A DNA stretch of 26,811 nucleotides from an uncultured delta proteobacterium. Its GTDB lineage: Bacteria; RBG-13-61-14; DRUE01. The position numbers were made by a program, and so were the translations under genes. The DNA is taken from assembly GCA_903930515.1 (NCBI GenBank), contig CAIYYW010000154.1, forward strand, positions 1 through 26,811. Reading direction: 5' to 3'. Each line of letters opens with the position of its first letter. The first letter of the stretch is position 1. Shown here in pieces: positions 7,386 through 15,955 of the stretch. The notes beneath the pieces are model-generated. The model did not search any database. It was not told the DNA's origin and saw nothing but the letters and a program-made list of their open reading frames with translations.

Positions 7386-8639
7386 TTATTTTTCAAACCG
7401 GATCTTAAGCGACCGGCTGTGCTCTTTCAGGCCCTCCAACTCGGCGAATTCCGCGGCCGGCTTTCCCAGTTGACGCATCATCTCCGAGCAGATCCGGACC
7501 ACGCTCTGCCTTTTCATAAAATCCCAGACCCCGAGCGGCGAATCAAACGCGGCCCGGCCCCCGGTGGGGAGGCAATGGTTGGGTCCGGCGAGATAATCCC
7601 CGATCGCGACCGGGGAATCGGCTCCCGCATAAATCGCCGCGGGACCGGTCAGTCCGGCGAGCAATTGTTCCGGCTCCGCGGTATGTATTTCCAGGTGCTC
7701 GGGCGCGATCCGGTTGGAAAGCTCAATCATCTCCGGGTCGCTCCGGGAATGGATCAGGAATAAATTCTTGCCCCGGAGTTTTAAGCCGGCTTTGATCTTT
7801 TCCAGGTAGTCCGCGGAAGTGGAAAGCAAGAACGCCCAGCCCCCTGGGCCGTGCTCAAGTTGGGCGGAAAGGTCCGCGATTGCGTATTCCGCGGGAGCCG
7901 AGCCGTCGGACAGGATCACGATCTCGCTGGGGCCGGCAAAGGTGTCAATCCCGATCAGGCCCTTGCTCTGGCCGTAAACCTTGGCCGCGCTCACCCAGGG
8001 CCCGCCCGGGCCGACCACCTTGTCCACCTTCTGAATCCTGCCCGCGCCGAGAGAGAGCAGCGCGATCGCGTGCGCTCCCCCGACCCGGTAGATTTCCTCC
8101 ACCCCGGTCAGCTTGGCCGCGAATAAAATCGCCGGATGAATTTTTCCGGTCCGGTCCGCGGGAGTGACCATCGCGATCCTTTTCACCCCCGCGATCTGGG
8201 CCGGGATCGCGGTCATCAACACCGTGCTCGCGAGCGGCGCCTTTCCGCCCGGAATGTAAACGCCCACGCTCCGGAGCGGAATCCAGCGTTCCTCAAAAAA
8301 GCTGTCCGCCTCCTTGAGGATGTATCCGTCCGGAACCTGGCCGCGATGAAAGCGCTCAATCCTCTTGACCGCCAGCCGGATCGCCTGGATTTGACCCGGG
8401 CTAAGTTCTTTTTCCGCGCGGTTAAGCTCCTTTTCGCTCACCCGCAATTCTTTTTCGGTCCCGGAAAACCCGTCAAATTTTTTCGCAAATTCCAAAACCG
8501 CCCGGATCCCCCGTTTCTCAAGCGCGGAAAATATCCCGGCGACTTTTTCTTCCAGACCGAGCTTGAACCCGGCTCTTTGTTTGAGCAGACGGCTGAACTC
8601 CCCCGCAAATTTCTTGTCCCTGGTGTTCAGGATCTTCAT
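7386..8639 (-). CDS. hisD: Histidinol dehydrogenase
   Basis: HisD carries out the last two steps of histidine synthesis, oxidising L-histidinol to L-histidine with two NAD and a bound zinc ion. The 417 residues fit the family length. Zinc and catalytic positions are kept: Gln260 and His263 (AQLEHG), Glu314 and His315 (APEHLEIH), Asp348 (GDYLAGPNH) and His407 (LEGLKEHS). VYIPGG at 127-132 is also typical. Some normally constant spots differ: GPGG replaces GPGN near 210-213, EHG replaces EHD, and GIDTFAGPSE carries Thr where Met is usual, so this is a divergent member. The start overlaps the murA stop by 4 bases (ATGA), implying coupling. A HisD-like alcohol dehydrogenase with another substrate is less likely, because hisF is also present in the window. 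Confidence 0.88.
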   Translation of the reverse strand: MKILNTRDKKFAGEFSRLLKQRAGFKLGLEEKVAGIFSALEKRGIRAVLEFAKKFDGFSGTEKELRVSEKELNRAEKELSPGQIQAIRLAVKRIERFHRGQVPDGYILKEADSFFEERWIPLRSVGVYIPGGKAPLASTVLMTAIPAQIAGVKRIAMVTPADRTGKIHPAILFAAKLTGVEEIYRVGGAHAIALLSLGAGRIQKVDKVVGPGGPWVSAAKVYGQSKGLIGIDTFAGPSEIVILSDGSAPAEYAIADLSAQLEHGPGGWAFLLSTSADYLEKIKAGLKLRGKNLFLIHSRSDPEMIELSNRIAPEHLEIHTAEPEQLLAGLTGPAAIYAGADSPVAIGDYLAGPNHCLPTGGRAAFDSPLGVWDFMKRQSVVRICSEMMRQLGKPAAEFAELEGLKEHSRSLKIRFEK

Positions 8640-9907
8640 AATTCCTTCGCCCTCCTGATCCTCGCTCCCGCCGCGTTTAATTTTTCCTCCATCCGCTCGT
8701 ATCCCCGGTCCAAATGATATACCCGAGAAACCTCGGTGGTGTTCTCGGCCGCCAGCCCGGCCAGAACCAAACTCGCGCTCGCGCGCAGGTCGGTCGCCAT
8801 CACGGTGGCGCCGGAAATTTTTTTCACCCCCGTGACCAAAGCCCGGTTCCCCTCCAGCTTGATGTTCGCGCCCATTCTTTGCAATTCCAGCGCGTGGAGG
8901 AACCGGTTTTCAAAAATAGTTTCCGTGATCATACTGACCCCGCCCTCAACCAGGGAAAGCAGCGCCATCATCTGCGCCTGCATATCGGTGGGGAACCCGG
9001 GATAGGGCGCGGTCCGGACATCCACTCCCCGCAGTTTTCCATCGCGCCAGACCCTCAGGCCTTGACCGGTTTCTTCAATCCTGACCCCGGCCTCGTGCAG
9101 CTTGGCAATCACCGATTCCAGATCATTGGGATGTGCGTTCCTGAGCAAAAGGTCTCCGCCCGTGATCGCCCCGGCCACCAGGTAAGTCCCGGTCTCAATC
9201 CGGTCCGGCATAATCCGGTGGGATTTCGGAGAGAGCGTTTCCACGCCGGTGATTTCAATCCGGTCGGTTCCCGCGCCCTTGATTTTGGCGCCCATCTTGA
9301 GCAGGTATTCGGCCAAATCAACCACTTCCGGCTCCTGGGCGCAATTGAGCAGAACCGTCTTGCCCGGAGTGAGCGTCGCGGCCATCATCACATTTTCGGT
9401 CCCGGTGACCGTGACGATGTCAAAAGTAATTTCGCTCGGATGCGACTCCTGCTTCTGGGCGTAAATGTATCCGTGCTCCACGCTCACCTTCGCCCCCAGC
9501 ATCTCCAATCCCTTGAGATGAAGGTCCACCGGTCTCGCCCCGATCGCGCACCCGCCGGGGAAGGATACCTCCGCGCAGCCGAACCTTGCGTAAAGCGGCC
9601 CGAGCGCCAGGATGGACGCGCGCATGGTCTTGACCAATTCGTAGGGCGCGCGTTTGCTCTGGACCCCCGTGGTGTCTATTCCGAGAATTTTTCCAGAGTC
9701 CAGCTTTGACCGGTCCGCCTTCGCGCCCAGTTCTTCCAATAACTCGCACATGGTATCAATGTCGCGCAGGTTGGCCACATTCTCCAGCAGATGTTTTCCA
9801 GGCGCCAAGATCGTGGACGCCATCAGGGGGAGCGCGGCGTTTTTCGCTCCGGAGATTTCAATTTCTCCTTCCAACCGGTGTCCGCCTTCAATGATCAGCT
9901 TGTCCAT
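8636..9907 (-). CDS. murA: UDP-N-acetylglucosamine 1-carboxyvinyltransferase
   Basis: MurA transfers enolpyruvate from PEP to UDP-GlcNAc, the first committed step of peptidoglycan synthesis in the cytoplasm. The 423-residue protein begins MDKLIIEGG, has the SGAKNAALP loop with Lys22 and Asn23, and the catalytic loop GGCAIGARPVDLH with Cys120, equivalent to Cys115 of the E. coli enzyme. The cysteine suggests the fosfomycin-sensitive form. A TTG nine bases upstream (9916) is also in frame, but the ATG at 9907 matches the family start. No Shine-Dalgarno sequence precedes either; the promoter at 9918-9945 would put the transcript start only 3-4 bases before the ATG. hisD follows with a 4-base overlap. 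Confidence 0.93.
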   Translation of the reverse strand: MDKLIIEGGHRLEGEIEISGAKNAALPLMASTILAPGKHLLENVANLRDIDTMCELLEELGAKADRSKLDSGKILGIDTTGVQSKRAPYELVKTMRASILALGPLYARFGCAEVSFPGGCAIGARPVDLHLKGLEMLGAKVSVEHGYIYAQKQESHPSEITFDIVTVTGTENVMMAATLTPGKTVLLNCAQEPEVVDLAEYLLKMGAKIKGAGTDRIEITGVETLSPKSHRIMPDRIETGTYLVAGAITGGDLLLRNAHPNDLESVIAKLHEAGVRIEETGQGLRVWRDGKLRGVDVRTAPYPGFPTDMQAQMMALLSLVEGGVSMITETIFENRFLHALELQRMGANIKLEGNRALVTGVKKISGATVMATDLRASASLVLAGLAAENTTEVSRVYHLDRGYERMEEKLNAAGARIRRAKEL

Positions 9908-9917
9908 TCGCGCCAAG

Positions 9918-9945
9918 ATTCTAGCATAAGGGATAGTTAAGGCAA
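9918..9945 (-). promoter_or_regulatory. Promoter of murA-hisD, near-leaderless
   Basis: On the minus strand, TTGCCT (9940-9945), a 16-base spacer and TAGAAT (9918-9923) form a promoter, with a TGC extension directly before the -10 box. It overlaps the stop codon of the upstream glycosyltransferase gene. The expected start near 9910-9911 leaves almost no leader before the ATG at 9907, in keeping with the missing ribosome-binding site. Confidence 0.5.
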
Positions 9946-11979
9946 ACTATTTTTATTGACCCGATAAAGATAAACCCCCGGGGGATCGAATTTTATGACC
10001 GGCTCCAGGCATCGGCCGCCAAAGAACTGCTCAAGCCTGGTTTTGCCCGAGGCGGTGAGTTGGTTGGCTGGGTAATTACCGGACAACCGGTCCAGGTCCG
10101 CGGGCTGAAAAACCAGGTAGCGGATTGAGTCATCATTTAAACTTCGGCAAATCTCCCCGGGAGATTTGTTCAAATTGAAAAGCAGGATCAGGGGATTCCA
10201 GTCAATAAACGAGCTGGCAACCGCCTTTCGCTCCAGGTAGAAAAAACAGGTGGGCCCGAGCAAAACCACCTGGTCTTCCGGCCGGGAGTTATGGTTTAGC
10301 CAATCAAAAGCCGGATACGCCCCCAGTTGAAGAGAATATGCCTGGCTCAGCCGGTAGAGATACTGCGCCTCGCTTTCGCGCCGGGTCAGCATTTTCCAGC
10401 CGGTCTCTCTCGCGCCGGAGAGTAATTCCAGGATCAACCCGATCAGAACCGCCAATGTCAGGGCCGCGGCAACCAATTTTTTGAACCATTTGCCCTTGTC
10501 CAGCAGCAGGGAAAATCCGCCGGCGGAGAGGATGGCCAGGAGGATCCAGAGGCCGAGCGCGAAGCGGGAGAGCCGGAAGCTGAAGGCAAAAGCGAGGTAA
10601 AAGGTCAGGCAATATAAAAAAACCGGGATCAATTTCTTGCCCGGCTTTTTAAGCAGGAGCAGGATCAATCCCGCGGGGAAAACGGTTCCGAAAAAAACCG
10701 CCGGGTGCGGCTGGCCGATCCGGTAGAGCGGCTCATAAAAGAACCCGTGCGGGATCTTGAACAGCTCCTTGATCAAGCCGACGGAATATTTTACCCCCAC
10801 CGCGTCATCCCAGATTGCCTGAGACTGCGCCGGGGACAGGGGACCGCCCAGGAGATTGGCCAGGGCCGGGAAGAGCGGGTTGCCGACCGTGACCATGTTC
10901 CGGACCCAGAAGGAACCGCAGATGATCACAAAGCCCAGGGCCGCGATTGAGCCGTTGCCGAGGAATTTCTTTCGGTCGGCTTTGATCAGAAGATATGCCA
11001 GCCAGAGCGATTGCGGGAGAAGCAGGTAGAGATATAAAGTGAGCTTGACCGAACAGCCCAGCCCGGCGATCAGCCCGAACAGGAAAGCCCGGCGGGGTTC
11101 CCCGAGATCGTCCCGGATCAGGAGATAGACCCCGGCCAGCACAAAAAACGCGGCGATGATGTCATTGGTGATGATGTGGGTCAGGTATCCGAAAATGGGA
11201 AGGGAGATCAGCATCATTGTGGGTAAAAATTTTTTCCCCGGCCCGAATAGGATCTGAAAAACCTCGCGGCCGAGCAGGATGATCGCGAGCCAGAAGATCA
11301 GGTTGACCAACTGGGCCGAGACCTGGCCGGAAACCGCGAGTCCGGTCAGGTAGAGCATCTCCGCGATTTGAGGGAAATGGGAATAAGTGATGCCGGGGAT
11401 CGGCGCGATGGAGTTCCGGAGCAGGTATTGCCGGGGCAAGGAAAAATGATAGGAAACCGTATCGTAGAAATAAGTCGGGTGAACCAGGACCAGGGCAAGG
11501 CTGGTCCCGAAGACCACGATCAGGACCGCCTCCAGAACCCGGGCGTTGCCGCCCGATTTCCACACGCCCCTCCTGGAGAAGCAGCAGTAGATTCCGGGCA
11601 GAGCCAGGATCAAAATCAAAACCCGGATCAAATTCGGGTAAAGCAGATGGAGCGCCCCCATCCAGAAGATGATCAGGCCCGACATTCCCATTCCGGCTCC
11701 GAGCAAAAAACCGACCGGCAATCTCGCCTTGAGGATTTTCCCCAAAATCAAAAAGGCGGCCCCGATCCCGGAGAGAGCGATCAAGGCGGCCCAGAAGAAT
11801 TCCATAAAATGACGGATGAAAAAAACCAGGAGCCCGAGGAGCGCGGCCGGGAGGTTGGCGAAATAAGGAAACTCCCCGTCCTGGAGCGGCTGGTAAAGGT
11901 AAGATAAGTATCCGGCTGAAAGCGCCAGGGCCGCGAGGATGATTGCGGGCGGGAAAAATCTTTTTATCTGTCCCGCCAT
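9937..11979 (-). CDS. GT-C-fold membrane glycosyltransferase (PMT/ArnT/RgtA-like)
   Basis: This 680-residue polytopic membrane protein has roughly a dozen hydrophobic segments in the first 515 residues and a soluble C-terminal domain of about 160 residues (DWLNHNSRPEDQVVLLGP onward). An acidic extracytoplasmic loop, YDTVSYHFSLP near 172-182, follows the early membrane segments, as in dolichyl/polyprenyl-phosphate-sugar-dependent GT-C enzymes. It therefore probably moves a sugar from a lipid carrier onto an envelope glycan, lipid or protein outside the membrane; donor and acceptor are unknown. Its ATG shares one base with the rsmB stop (TAATG), and a GGAGG lies just upstream. It closes a four-gene minus-strand block headed by a flippase-like protein, which supports a glycolipid role. 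Confidence 0.78.
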   Translation of the reverse strand: MAGQIKRFFPPAIILAALALSAGYLSYLYQPLQDGEFPYFANLPAALLGLLVFFIRHFMEFFWAALIALSGIGAAFLILGKILKARLPVGFLLGAGMGMSGLIIFWMGALHLLYPNLIRVLILILALPGIYCCFSRRGVWKSGGNARVLEAVLIVVFGTSLALVLVHPTYFYDTVSYHFSLPRQYLLRNSIAPIPGITYSHFPQIAEMLYLTGLAVSGQVSAQLVNLIFWLAIILLGREVFQILFGPGKKFLPTMMLISLPIFGYLTHIITNDIIAAFFVLAGVYLLIRDDLGEPRRAFLFGLIAGLGCSVKLTLYLYLLLPQSLWLAYLLIKADRKKFLGNGSIAALGFVIICGSFWVRNMVTVGNPLFPALANLLGGPLSPAQSQAIWDDAVGVKYSVGLIKELFKIPHGFFYEPLYRIGQPHPAVFFGTVFPAGLILLLLKKPGKKLIPVFLYCLTFYLAFAFSFRLSRFALGLWILLAILSAGGFSLLLDKGKWFKKLVAAALTLAVLIGLILELLSGARETGWKMLTRRESEAQYLYRLSQAYSLQLGAYPAFDWLNHNSRPEDQVVLLGPTCFFYLERKAVASSFIDWNPLILLFNLNKSPGEICRSLNDDSIRYLVFQPADLDRLSGNYPANQLTASGKTRLEQFFGGRCLEPVIKFDPPGVYLYRVNKNSLP

Positions 11980-13304
11980 TATTTTCTCCTGAGCCGGAAC
12001 GCGGTGAAAGCGTCGGTGGAGTGCCTCTGCGGCCAGGTTTTCATAATTTTATCATTGACCAGCAATTTCGCGGAATCAGCAAGGAGCGGTTTGGGATCGT
12101 CCAATTCAAACCCTCCGTCCGCGATCAATTCGGCGACCACCTCCTGATTTTCCTCTTTAGTCCAGGTGCAAGTGGAATAGACCATAATTCCGCCCGGCTT
12201 GAGATACCGGGCCAGGTTCCGGATCAGCCTGGTCTGCAAATCCTTGAGCGTTAAAAGGTCCTTTGGTTTCCGTTGCCACTTGATCTCCGGGTGTTTCCGG
12301 ATCGTGCCCAGTCCCGAGCAGGGGGCGTCAAGCAAGATTTTATCAAAAGGCGCCTCTGCCTCCGAAAGCTTCAATGGCTGGGTCAAGTCCTGAATCAGGG
12401 TTGAGAATCCGGTCAGGCCCAGCCGCTCTGCTTCCGGATGGATCTGTTTAAGCCGGTTGCGATTCAGGTCCGCGGAGATCAAGGTTCCGGATTGTTCCAT
12501 CATTTGCCAAAGCTGGAGCGTCTTGGTCCCGGGCGCGGAACAGGCGTCCAGAATCCGCTCCCCCCTCTTCGGATCCAGGATCATCACCGCCAATTGGCTC
12601 GCCTCGTCCTGGACCGCGAAGCATCCTTGCTCAAAACCCGGCAAGAGCCTGGGAGATTTCATCTCCTGGATCCGGACCGCCAGCTCCGAAAATGTTCCCG
12701 CCTCCGCCGGCACTCCCTCTTGTTCCAGACGCGCGAGCAAATCCGGACGGGTGGAGCGCAGGGGATTGGTCCGGAGCGTGAGCCGCGGCCTCTGATTGTC
12801 AGCCTCCAGCAGTTGTTCGGCCTCGGGCTCGCCCAACTCCCGGATCGCGTATGCCACCATCCAATCCGGACGCGAATATTTGATCCCGAGCCTTTGCACC
12901 GGATCAACGGTTTGGTCCGGAGATTTCAGCCGGTCTTTCCTCTCGCTCAACCTCCGAAGGATGGCGTTGATCAGGGGCTTTAAATGTTTCGGCGCCAGCT
13001 TCACGGTCTCGTTGACCGCGGCGTGTTTTGGAACCCGGTCCAGGAATAACAGTTGATACGCGCCCAGCCTGAGTAAATTGCGCGTGTCCGGGTCGGTGCG
13101 CCCGGGCCGCTCCAGGAATTGGTCCAGGAAAAAATCCAGCAGCCGTTTATGCCGGATCACTCCATAAGCCAGCTCCGAGAACAGCGCCCGGTCGCGCGGG
13201 TCAGCTCCGGCCTGGTCCTGGCTATGGTCCAGATATGCCTGATCCTGGTCCACCCGCCCGATCGCCTCCAGGGCCAAGGCTCGGCTGGATTTTATTTCGG
13301 ACAT
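11979..13304 (-). CDS. rsmB: 16S rRNA (cytosine-C5) methyltransferase RsmB
   Basis: RsmB methylates C967 of 16S rRNA using S-adenosylmethionine. The 441-residue protein has an N-terminal NusB-like helical RNA-binding domain (about 5-125) and a Rossmann methyltransferase domain with DACSAPGTK at 253-261, DAPCSG at 326-331 (Cys329) and STCT with Cys379. These are the two cysteines used in catalysis and product release. A TTG one codon upstream is in frame, but the ATG at 13304 sits six bases after GGAGGT and is preferred. It overlaps the rlmI stop by one base and the glycosyltransferase start by one base. Length and motif order are normal. Confidence 0.93.
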   Translation of the reverse strand: MSEIKSSRALALEAIGRVDQDQAYLDHSQDQAGADPRDRALFSELAYGVIRHKRLLDFFLDQFLERPGRTDPDTRNLLRLGAYQLLFLDRVPKHAAVNETVKLAPKHLKPLINAILRRLSERKDRLKSPDQTVDPVQRLGIKYSRPDWMVAYAIRELGEPEAEQLLEADNQRPRLTLRTNPLRSTRPDLLARLEQEGVPAEAGTFSELAVRIQEMKSPRLLPGFEQGCFAVQDEASQLAVMILDPKRGERILDACSAPGTKTLQLWQMMEQSGTLISADLNRNRLKQIHPEAERLGLTGFSTLIQDLTQPLKLSEAEAPFDKILLDAPCSGLGTIRKHPEIKWQRKPKDLLTLKDLQTRLIRNLARYLKPGGIMVYSTCTWTKEENQEVVAELIADGGFELDDPKPLLADSAKLLVNDKIMKTWPQRHSTDAFTAFRLRRK

Positions 13305-14467
13305 CAATTCACCTCCAGAACCAATCCCTTCAGATACCAGGTCTCGGGCATATTCAATAGAACCGGATGATCCCCCGCCTGGGTCTGAATTTCAAGCAAG
13401 CGGCCGGTCCGTCCCGAATCCGCCAATGCCCAACGCGCCGCCTCCAATAATTCCGAAAGCGAAAAATTATAGGAGCAGGAATAGCTGAGCAGGATCCCGG
13501 ACGGACAAAGCAGGCTCACTGCCCGGCGGTTGATCTCGGCATATCCCCTCCGGGCGGAATGCAGGTCTTTTTTGCTTTTGGCGAACGAGGGCGGGTCGAG
13601 CGCGATCAGGTCGAATTTTTCACCCGCTCTCTCCAGTTCGGGCAGCAATTCAAAAATGTTTCTCTTGACCGGCTTCACATTTTTGATCCCGTTTAACTCC
13701 AGATTCTTTTCCAAAACCGACAACGCCGGCGCCGAGCTGTCCACCGCCATCACTTGCTCCGCCTTGGCCGCCAGGTGCAAGGCAAACCCTCCCTGAAAGG
13801 TGAACGCATCCAGGCATCTGCCCCGCGAGAGCTCTCCGGCCCGAAGATGGTTCTCCGCCTGGTCCAGGTACGCCCCGGTCTTATGGCCCTCTTTCAAGTC
13901 AACCTCAAACCGGACTTGTCCCTCCCGGAACACCACCCGGGGATCGGCGTTGCCTTTCCATAAAAAAACCTCCTCGGGCAGGCCCTCCATCCCCCGCCCT
14001 CCCGAGTCGTTCCGGAACCAGATCGCTTCCGGCTGAAATTCTTCCTGCAAAATGTCCGCGATCATTTCTTTAAGCCGGTCGGTCCCGGGGATCAGGCACT
14101 GGATCACGATCCGGCCGGCATACCAATCCGCGATCAGTCCCGGGAGCAAATCTCCCTCCGCGTTGATCAGCCGGACCGCCTGCTCCGGACCAATCCGGCC
14201 TTCCCGTTTCTGTCCCGCCAGTTGGATCCGGTCCCGGAAAAATTCCCGGCCGATCGCTTCCGGCGATTTGCCGAGCAGGCGGAAGGCGATCCTGGAACGG
14301 GAGTTGAAAAATCCCTGGCCGACAAATTCCCCGGAATCGCTTTCCAGCGCCACGATCGTCCCGTCCATTTCCGGCCTGGGGTTTTCAATCTCCTCCGAGT
14401 ACACCCAGAGATGGCCGGTCCGGAGCCGGTTGAGCGTCTTGTTTTTGATTCGGATCCGGGAGGGCAT
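13304..14467 (-). CDS. rlmI: Class I SAM-dependent rRNA methyltransferase, RlmI/RlmK family
   Basis: The 387-residue protein has an N-terminal PUA domain (about 1-75, with GHLWVYSEEIENP), a linking domain and a C-terminal methyltransferase domain. GAYLDQAENHLRAGEL and LDAFTFQGGFALHLAAKA form the SAM-binding part, and LDPPSFAKSK is the motif IV signature. The best characterised relative, RlmI of E. coli, makes m5C1962 in 23S rRNA; that exact target is inferred. It starts one base after the flippase-like gene stop and shares one base with rsmB, so two rRNA cytosine-methylation genes are translationally linked. Family confidence is high and target confidence moderate. Confidence 0.87.
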   Translation of the reverse strand: MPSRIRIKNKTLNRLRTGHLWVYSEEIENPRPEMDGTIVALESDSGEFVGQGFFNSRSRIAFRLLGKSPEAIGREFFRDRIQLAGQKREGRIGPEQAVRLINAEGDLLPGLIADWYAGRIVIQCLIPGTDRLKEMIADILQEEFQPEAIWFRNDSGGRGMEGLPEEVFLWKGNADPRVVFREGQVRFEVDLKEGHKTGAYLDQAENHLRAGELSRGRCLDAFTFQGGFALHLAAKAEQVMAVDSSAPALSVLEKNLELNGIKNVKPVKRNIFELLPELERAGEKFDLIALDPPSFAKSKKDLHSARRGYAEINRRAVSLLCPSGILLSYSCSYNFSLSELLEAARWALADSGRTGRLLEIQTQAGDHPVLLNMPETWYLKGLVLEVN

Positions 14468-14468
14468 T

Positions 14469-15398
14469 TCAACCCGACCTGAATTTCCGGATCGTGAGCA
14501 GGCTCATCAACGAGCGCAGGATATTGGAGCTGGTTCCCCAGAGGAAGGAAAAAGCCACCAGCCCGGACTCGGGAGCCCAGGTCCGGAAGAGCAAAAGGAA
14601 TGAGCCTTCGTTGATCCCGTATCTGCCGGGAGTGGGCAAAGCAAACGCGACATTCTGGATCGGGAGCAGGCTGAACAGGGCCGGGAAGGGGACGCTGAGC
14701 TTAAAGGACGGGAGCGCGAGCCAGACGAAGAAGGAGATAATGCTCAGCATCAGGACCCGGAGCGAAATCAGCTTGAGGTAAAGCAGGGGTTTGCCCCGGT
14801 CAAACCCGAGCAGGATCCCGTCGCGCAAAATTTGGGGGACGAACTTCTTGAACCGGCTCTGCCAGAAGCCGATCCATACCAAGAACAGGACCCAGTTCGG
14901 GACGATCCAATACCAGAGCCAGTGGAATTTTTCCGACACTCCGAGCATCGGCAGAAAAATCGCCGCGCCCAGGGTGATGAAGAGCAAGGTCGCGTGCAAG
15001 GTGTTAAAGAAGAGGAATGCCAATAACCCGACCACTTCGGCCACCGGCCGGCGGGCGTGCTTGCTGATGATATAAGCGATCCCGCCCTGGCCGTAAAAAT
15101 ATCCCAGGCTCACGAACAGCATGGTGGCGAGCCTTAGCTCAAAAACCCTCCGGAGTTTGAGTTGATACCCGAAATTGCGGATTAAAACAAAATGGGTATA
15201 GGCGTCCGCCAGAAAGGCCAGCAGGACAAACAGGGCCGAGCATAAAAAAAACCGGATCGGCTCCACCTGCTTGAACGCGCTCAGGACCTGCTCAATCGGC
15301 ACCTTGCGGAAGATCATCCAGAAGATGAAGGCCACCAGCAGCAGGAAAAAAATCCTCTCCAGGATCCGTCTCAATTTGGTTTTTTCCCGAGGCTTCAT
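14469..15398 (-). CDS. Flippase-like membrane protein (LPG synthase TM / UPF0104 family)
   Basis: The 309-residue integral membrane protein has about seven or eight hydrophobic segments beginning at residue 16, after a strongly basic N-terminus (MKPREKTKLRRILER). The C-terminal region LPTPGRYGINEGSFLLLF matches the conserved G-x-x-E-G segment of lysylphosphatidylglycerol-synthase transmembrane and UPF0104 proteins, which are predicted to move lipids or lipid-linked sugars. There is no soluble aminoacyl-transfer domain, so it is not an LPG synthase. The ATG is fixed by an in-frame TAA only 4-6 bases upstream. No ribosome-binding site exists, and the promoter puts the transcript start at the ATG. 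It heads the rlmI-rsmB-glycosyltransferase operon. Confidence 0.75.
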   Translation of the reverse strand: MKPREKTKLRRILERIFFLLLVAFIFWMIFRKVPIEQVLSAFKQVEPIRFFLCSALFVLLAFLADAYTHFVLIRNFGYQLKLRRVFELRLATMLFVSLGYFYGQGGIAYIISKHARRPVAEVVGLLAFLFFNTLHATLLFITLGAAIFLPMLGVSEKFHWLWYWIVPNWVLFLVWIGFWQSRFKKFVPQILRDGILLGFDRGKPLLYLKLISLRVLMLSIISFFVWLALPSFKLSVPFPALFSLLPIQNVAFALPTPGRYGINEGSFLLLFRTWAPESGLVAFSFLWGTSSNILRSLMSLLTIRKFRSG

Positions 15399-15405
15399 TG
15401 TTTAT

Positions 15406-15433
15406 AATTTATTCCCGGCCCGGGCTTTGTCAA
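15406..15433 (-). promoter_or_regulatory. Promoter of the flippase-rlmI-rsmB-glycosyltransferase operon, leaderless
   Basis: On the minus strand, an exact TTGACA (15428-15433), a 16-base spacer and TAAATT (15406-15411, 4 of 6 matches) precede the gene. Counting six to seven bases from the -10 box puts the transcript start at 15398-15399, on the A of the ATG or one base before it. Confidence 0.5.
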
Positions 15434-15464
15434 ACCGCCTCCGGCGGACCGGCCGGACCGGAAA

Positions 15465-15493
15465 TGGATATTTGGGCGGGGAAATGATATAAT
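15465..15493 (+). promoter_or_regulatory. Extended -10 promoter for the small membrane protein gene
   Basis: TGATATAAT (15485-15493) is an exact -10 hexamer with the TGn extension. The -35 candidate TGGATA (15465-15470), 17 bases upstream, is weak at 4 of 6 matches. The predicted start near 15500 leaves a leader of about 32 bases that includes AGGAGGTGG before the ATG. It diverges from the flippase promoter about 30 bases away. Confidence 0.55.
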
Positions 15494-15531
15494 TTTAAAT
15501 ATAGAAGCGGAAGCTCTTCAGGAGGTGGAAG

Positions 15532-15861
15532 ATGATCAGGTGGTTTTTAAGCACATTGCTGATCGCGGTGGTGGTGGCGGGGGTGATGATTGTTTATTTA
15601 AGCCCGGACCTGCGCGGGAAAGCGGTCGGCTGGTTCAAAGAGAAGAACCAGATCGTGGAAAAGCGGGTGAAGGCGGTCAAGGATTCCCTGCCCGGGGAAT
15701 CCAAGTTGAGCCAAGTCAAAGAGTTGCTCTGGCCGAAAACCAAGCCGTTCTCGGACCAGGCCCAAAAACCATCGTCGGATCAGATCACGGACCAGGACCG
15801 GAAGCAATTGGAGCAGGTCCTGGAGCAGGCTGAAAAAGTCAACCCGGGTCAAAAGAAATAA
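15532..15861 (+). CDS. Small single-pass membrane protein of unknown function
   Basis: The 109-residue protein has one strong N-terminal membrane segment (residues 4-24, FLSTLLIAVVVAGVMIVYL) and a hydrophilic, lysine- and glutamine-rich remainder with heptad-like stretches (NQIVEKRVKAVKDSL, then RKQLEQVLEQAEKV), suggesting a helical domain on one side of the membrane. I do not recognise a family. An excellent ribosome-binding site (AGGAGGTGG) and an extended -10 promoter show that it is a real expressed gene. It lies divergent from the flippase operon and is separated from the zinc-ribbon cluster by a possible terminator, so membership in either unit is uncertain. Confidence 0.7.
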   Translation: MIRWFLSTLLIAVVVAGVMIVYLSPDLRGKAVGWFKEKNQIVEKRVKAVKDSLPGESKLSQVKELLWPKTKPFSDQAQKPSSDQITDQDRKQLEQVLEQAEKVNPGQKK

Positions 15862-15862
15862 A

Positions 15863-15884
15863 GGTCCGGGCCGGCCGTTTTTTT
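15863..15884 (+). terminator. Possible weak intrinsic terminator
   Basis: Directly after the small membrane protein gene, GGTC pairs with GGCC (one G-U pair), with an inner G-C pair across a bulge, and a run of seven T follows at 15878-15884. The stem is short, so termination efficiency is doubtful, but the position between two separately promoted units fits. Confidence 0.4.
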
Positions 15885-15955
15885 CCGGTCGATCCCGCTT
15901 GCCCGGCAACGGAGGGTGGCGCGCAAAACTCGCGACCCTGGCGGGATTGCCGCGA

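Noticed and set aside
8714-9709. 331-codon plus-strand frame inside murA
   Set aside because: It is antisense to murA with all its catalytic motifs, and its composition is typical of an antisense frame.
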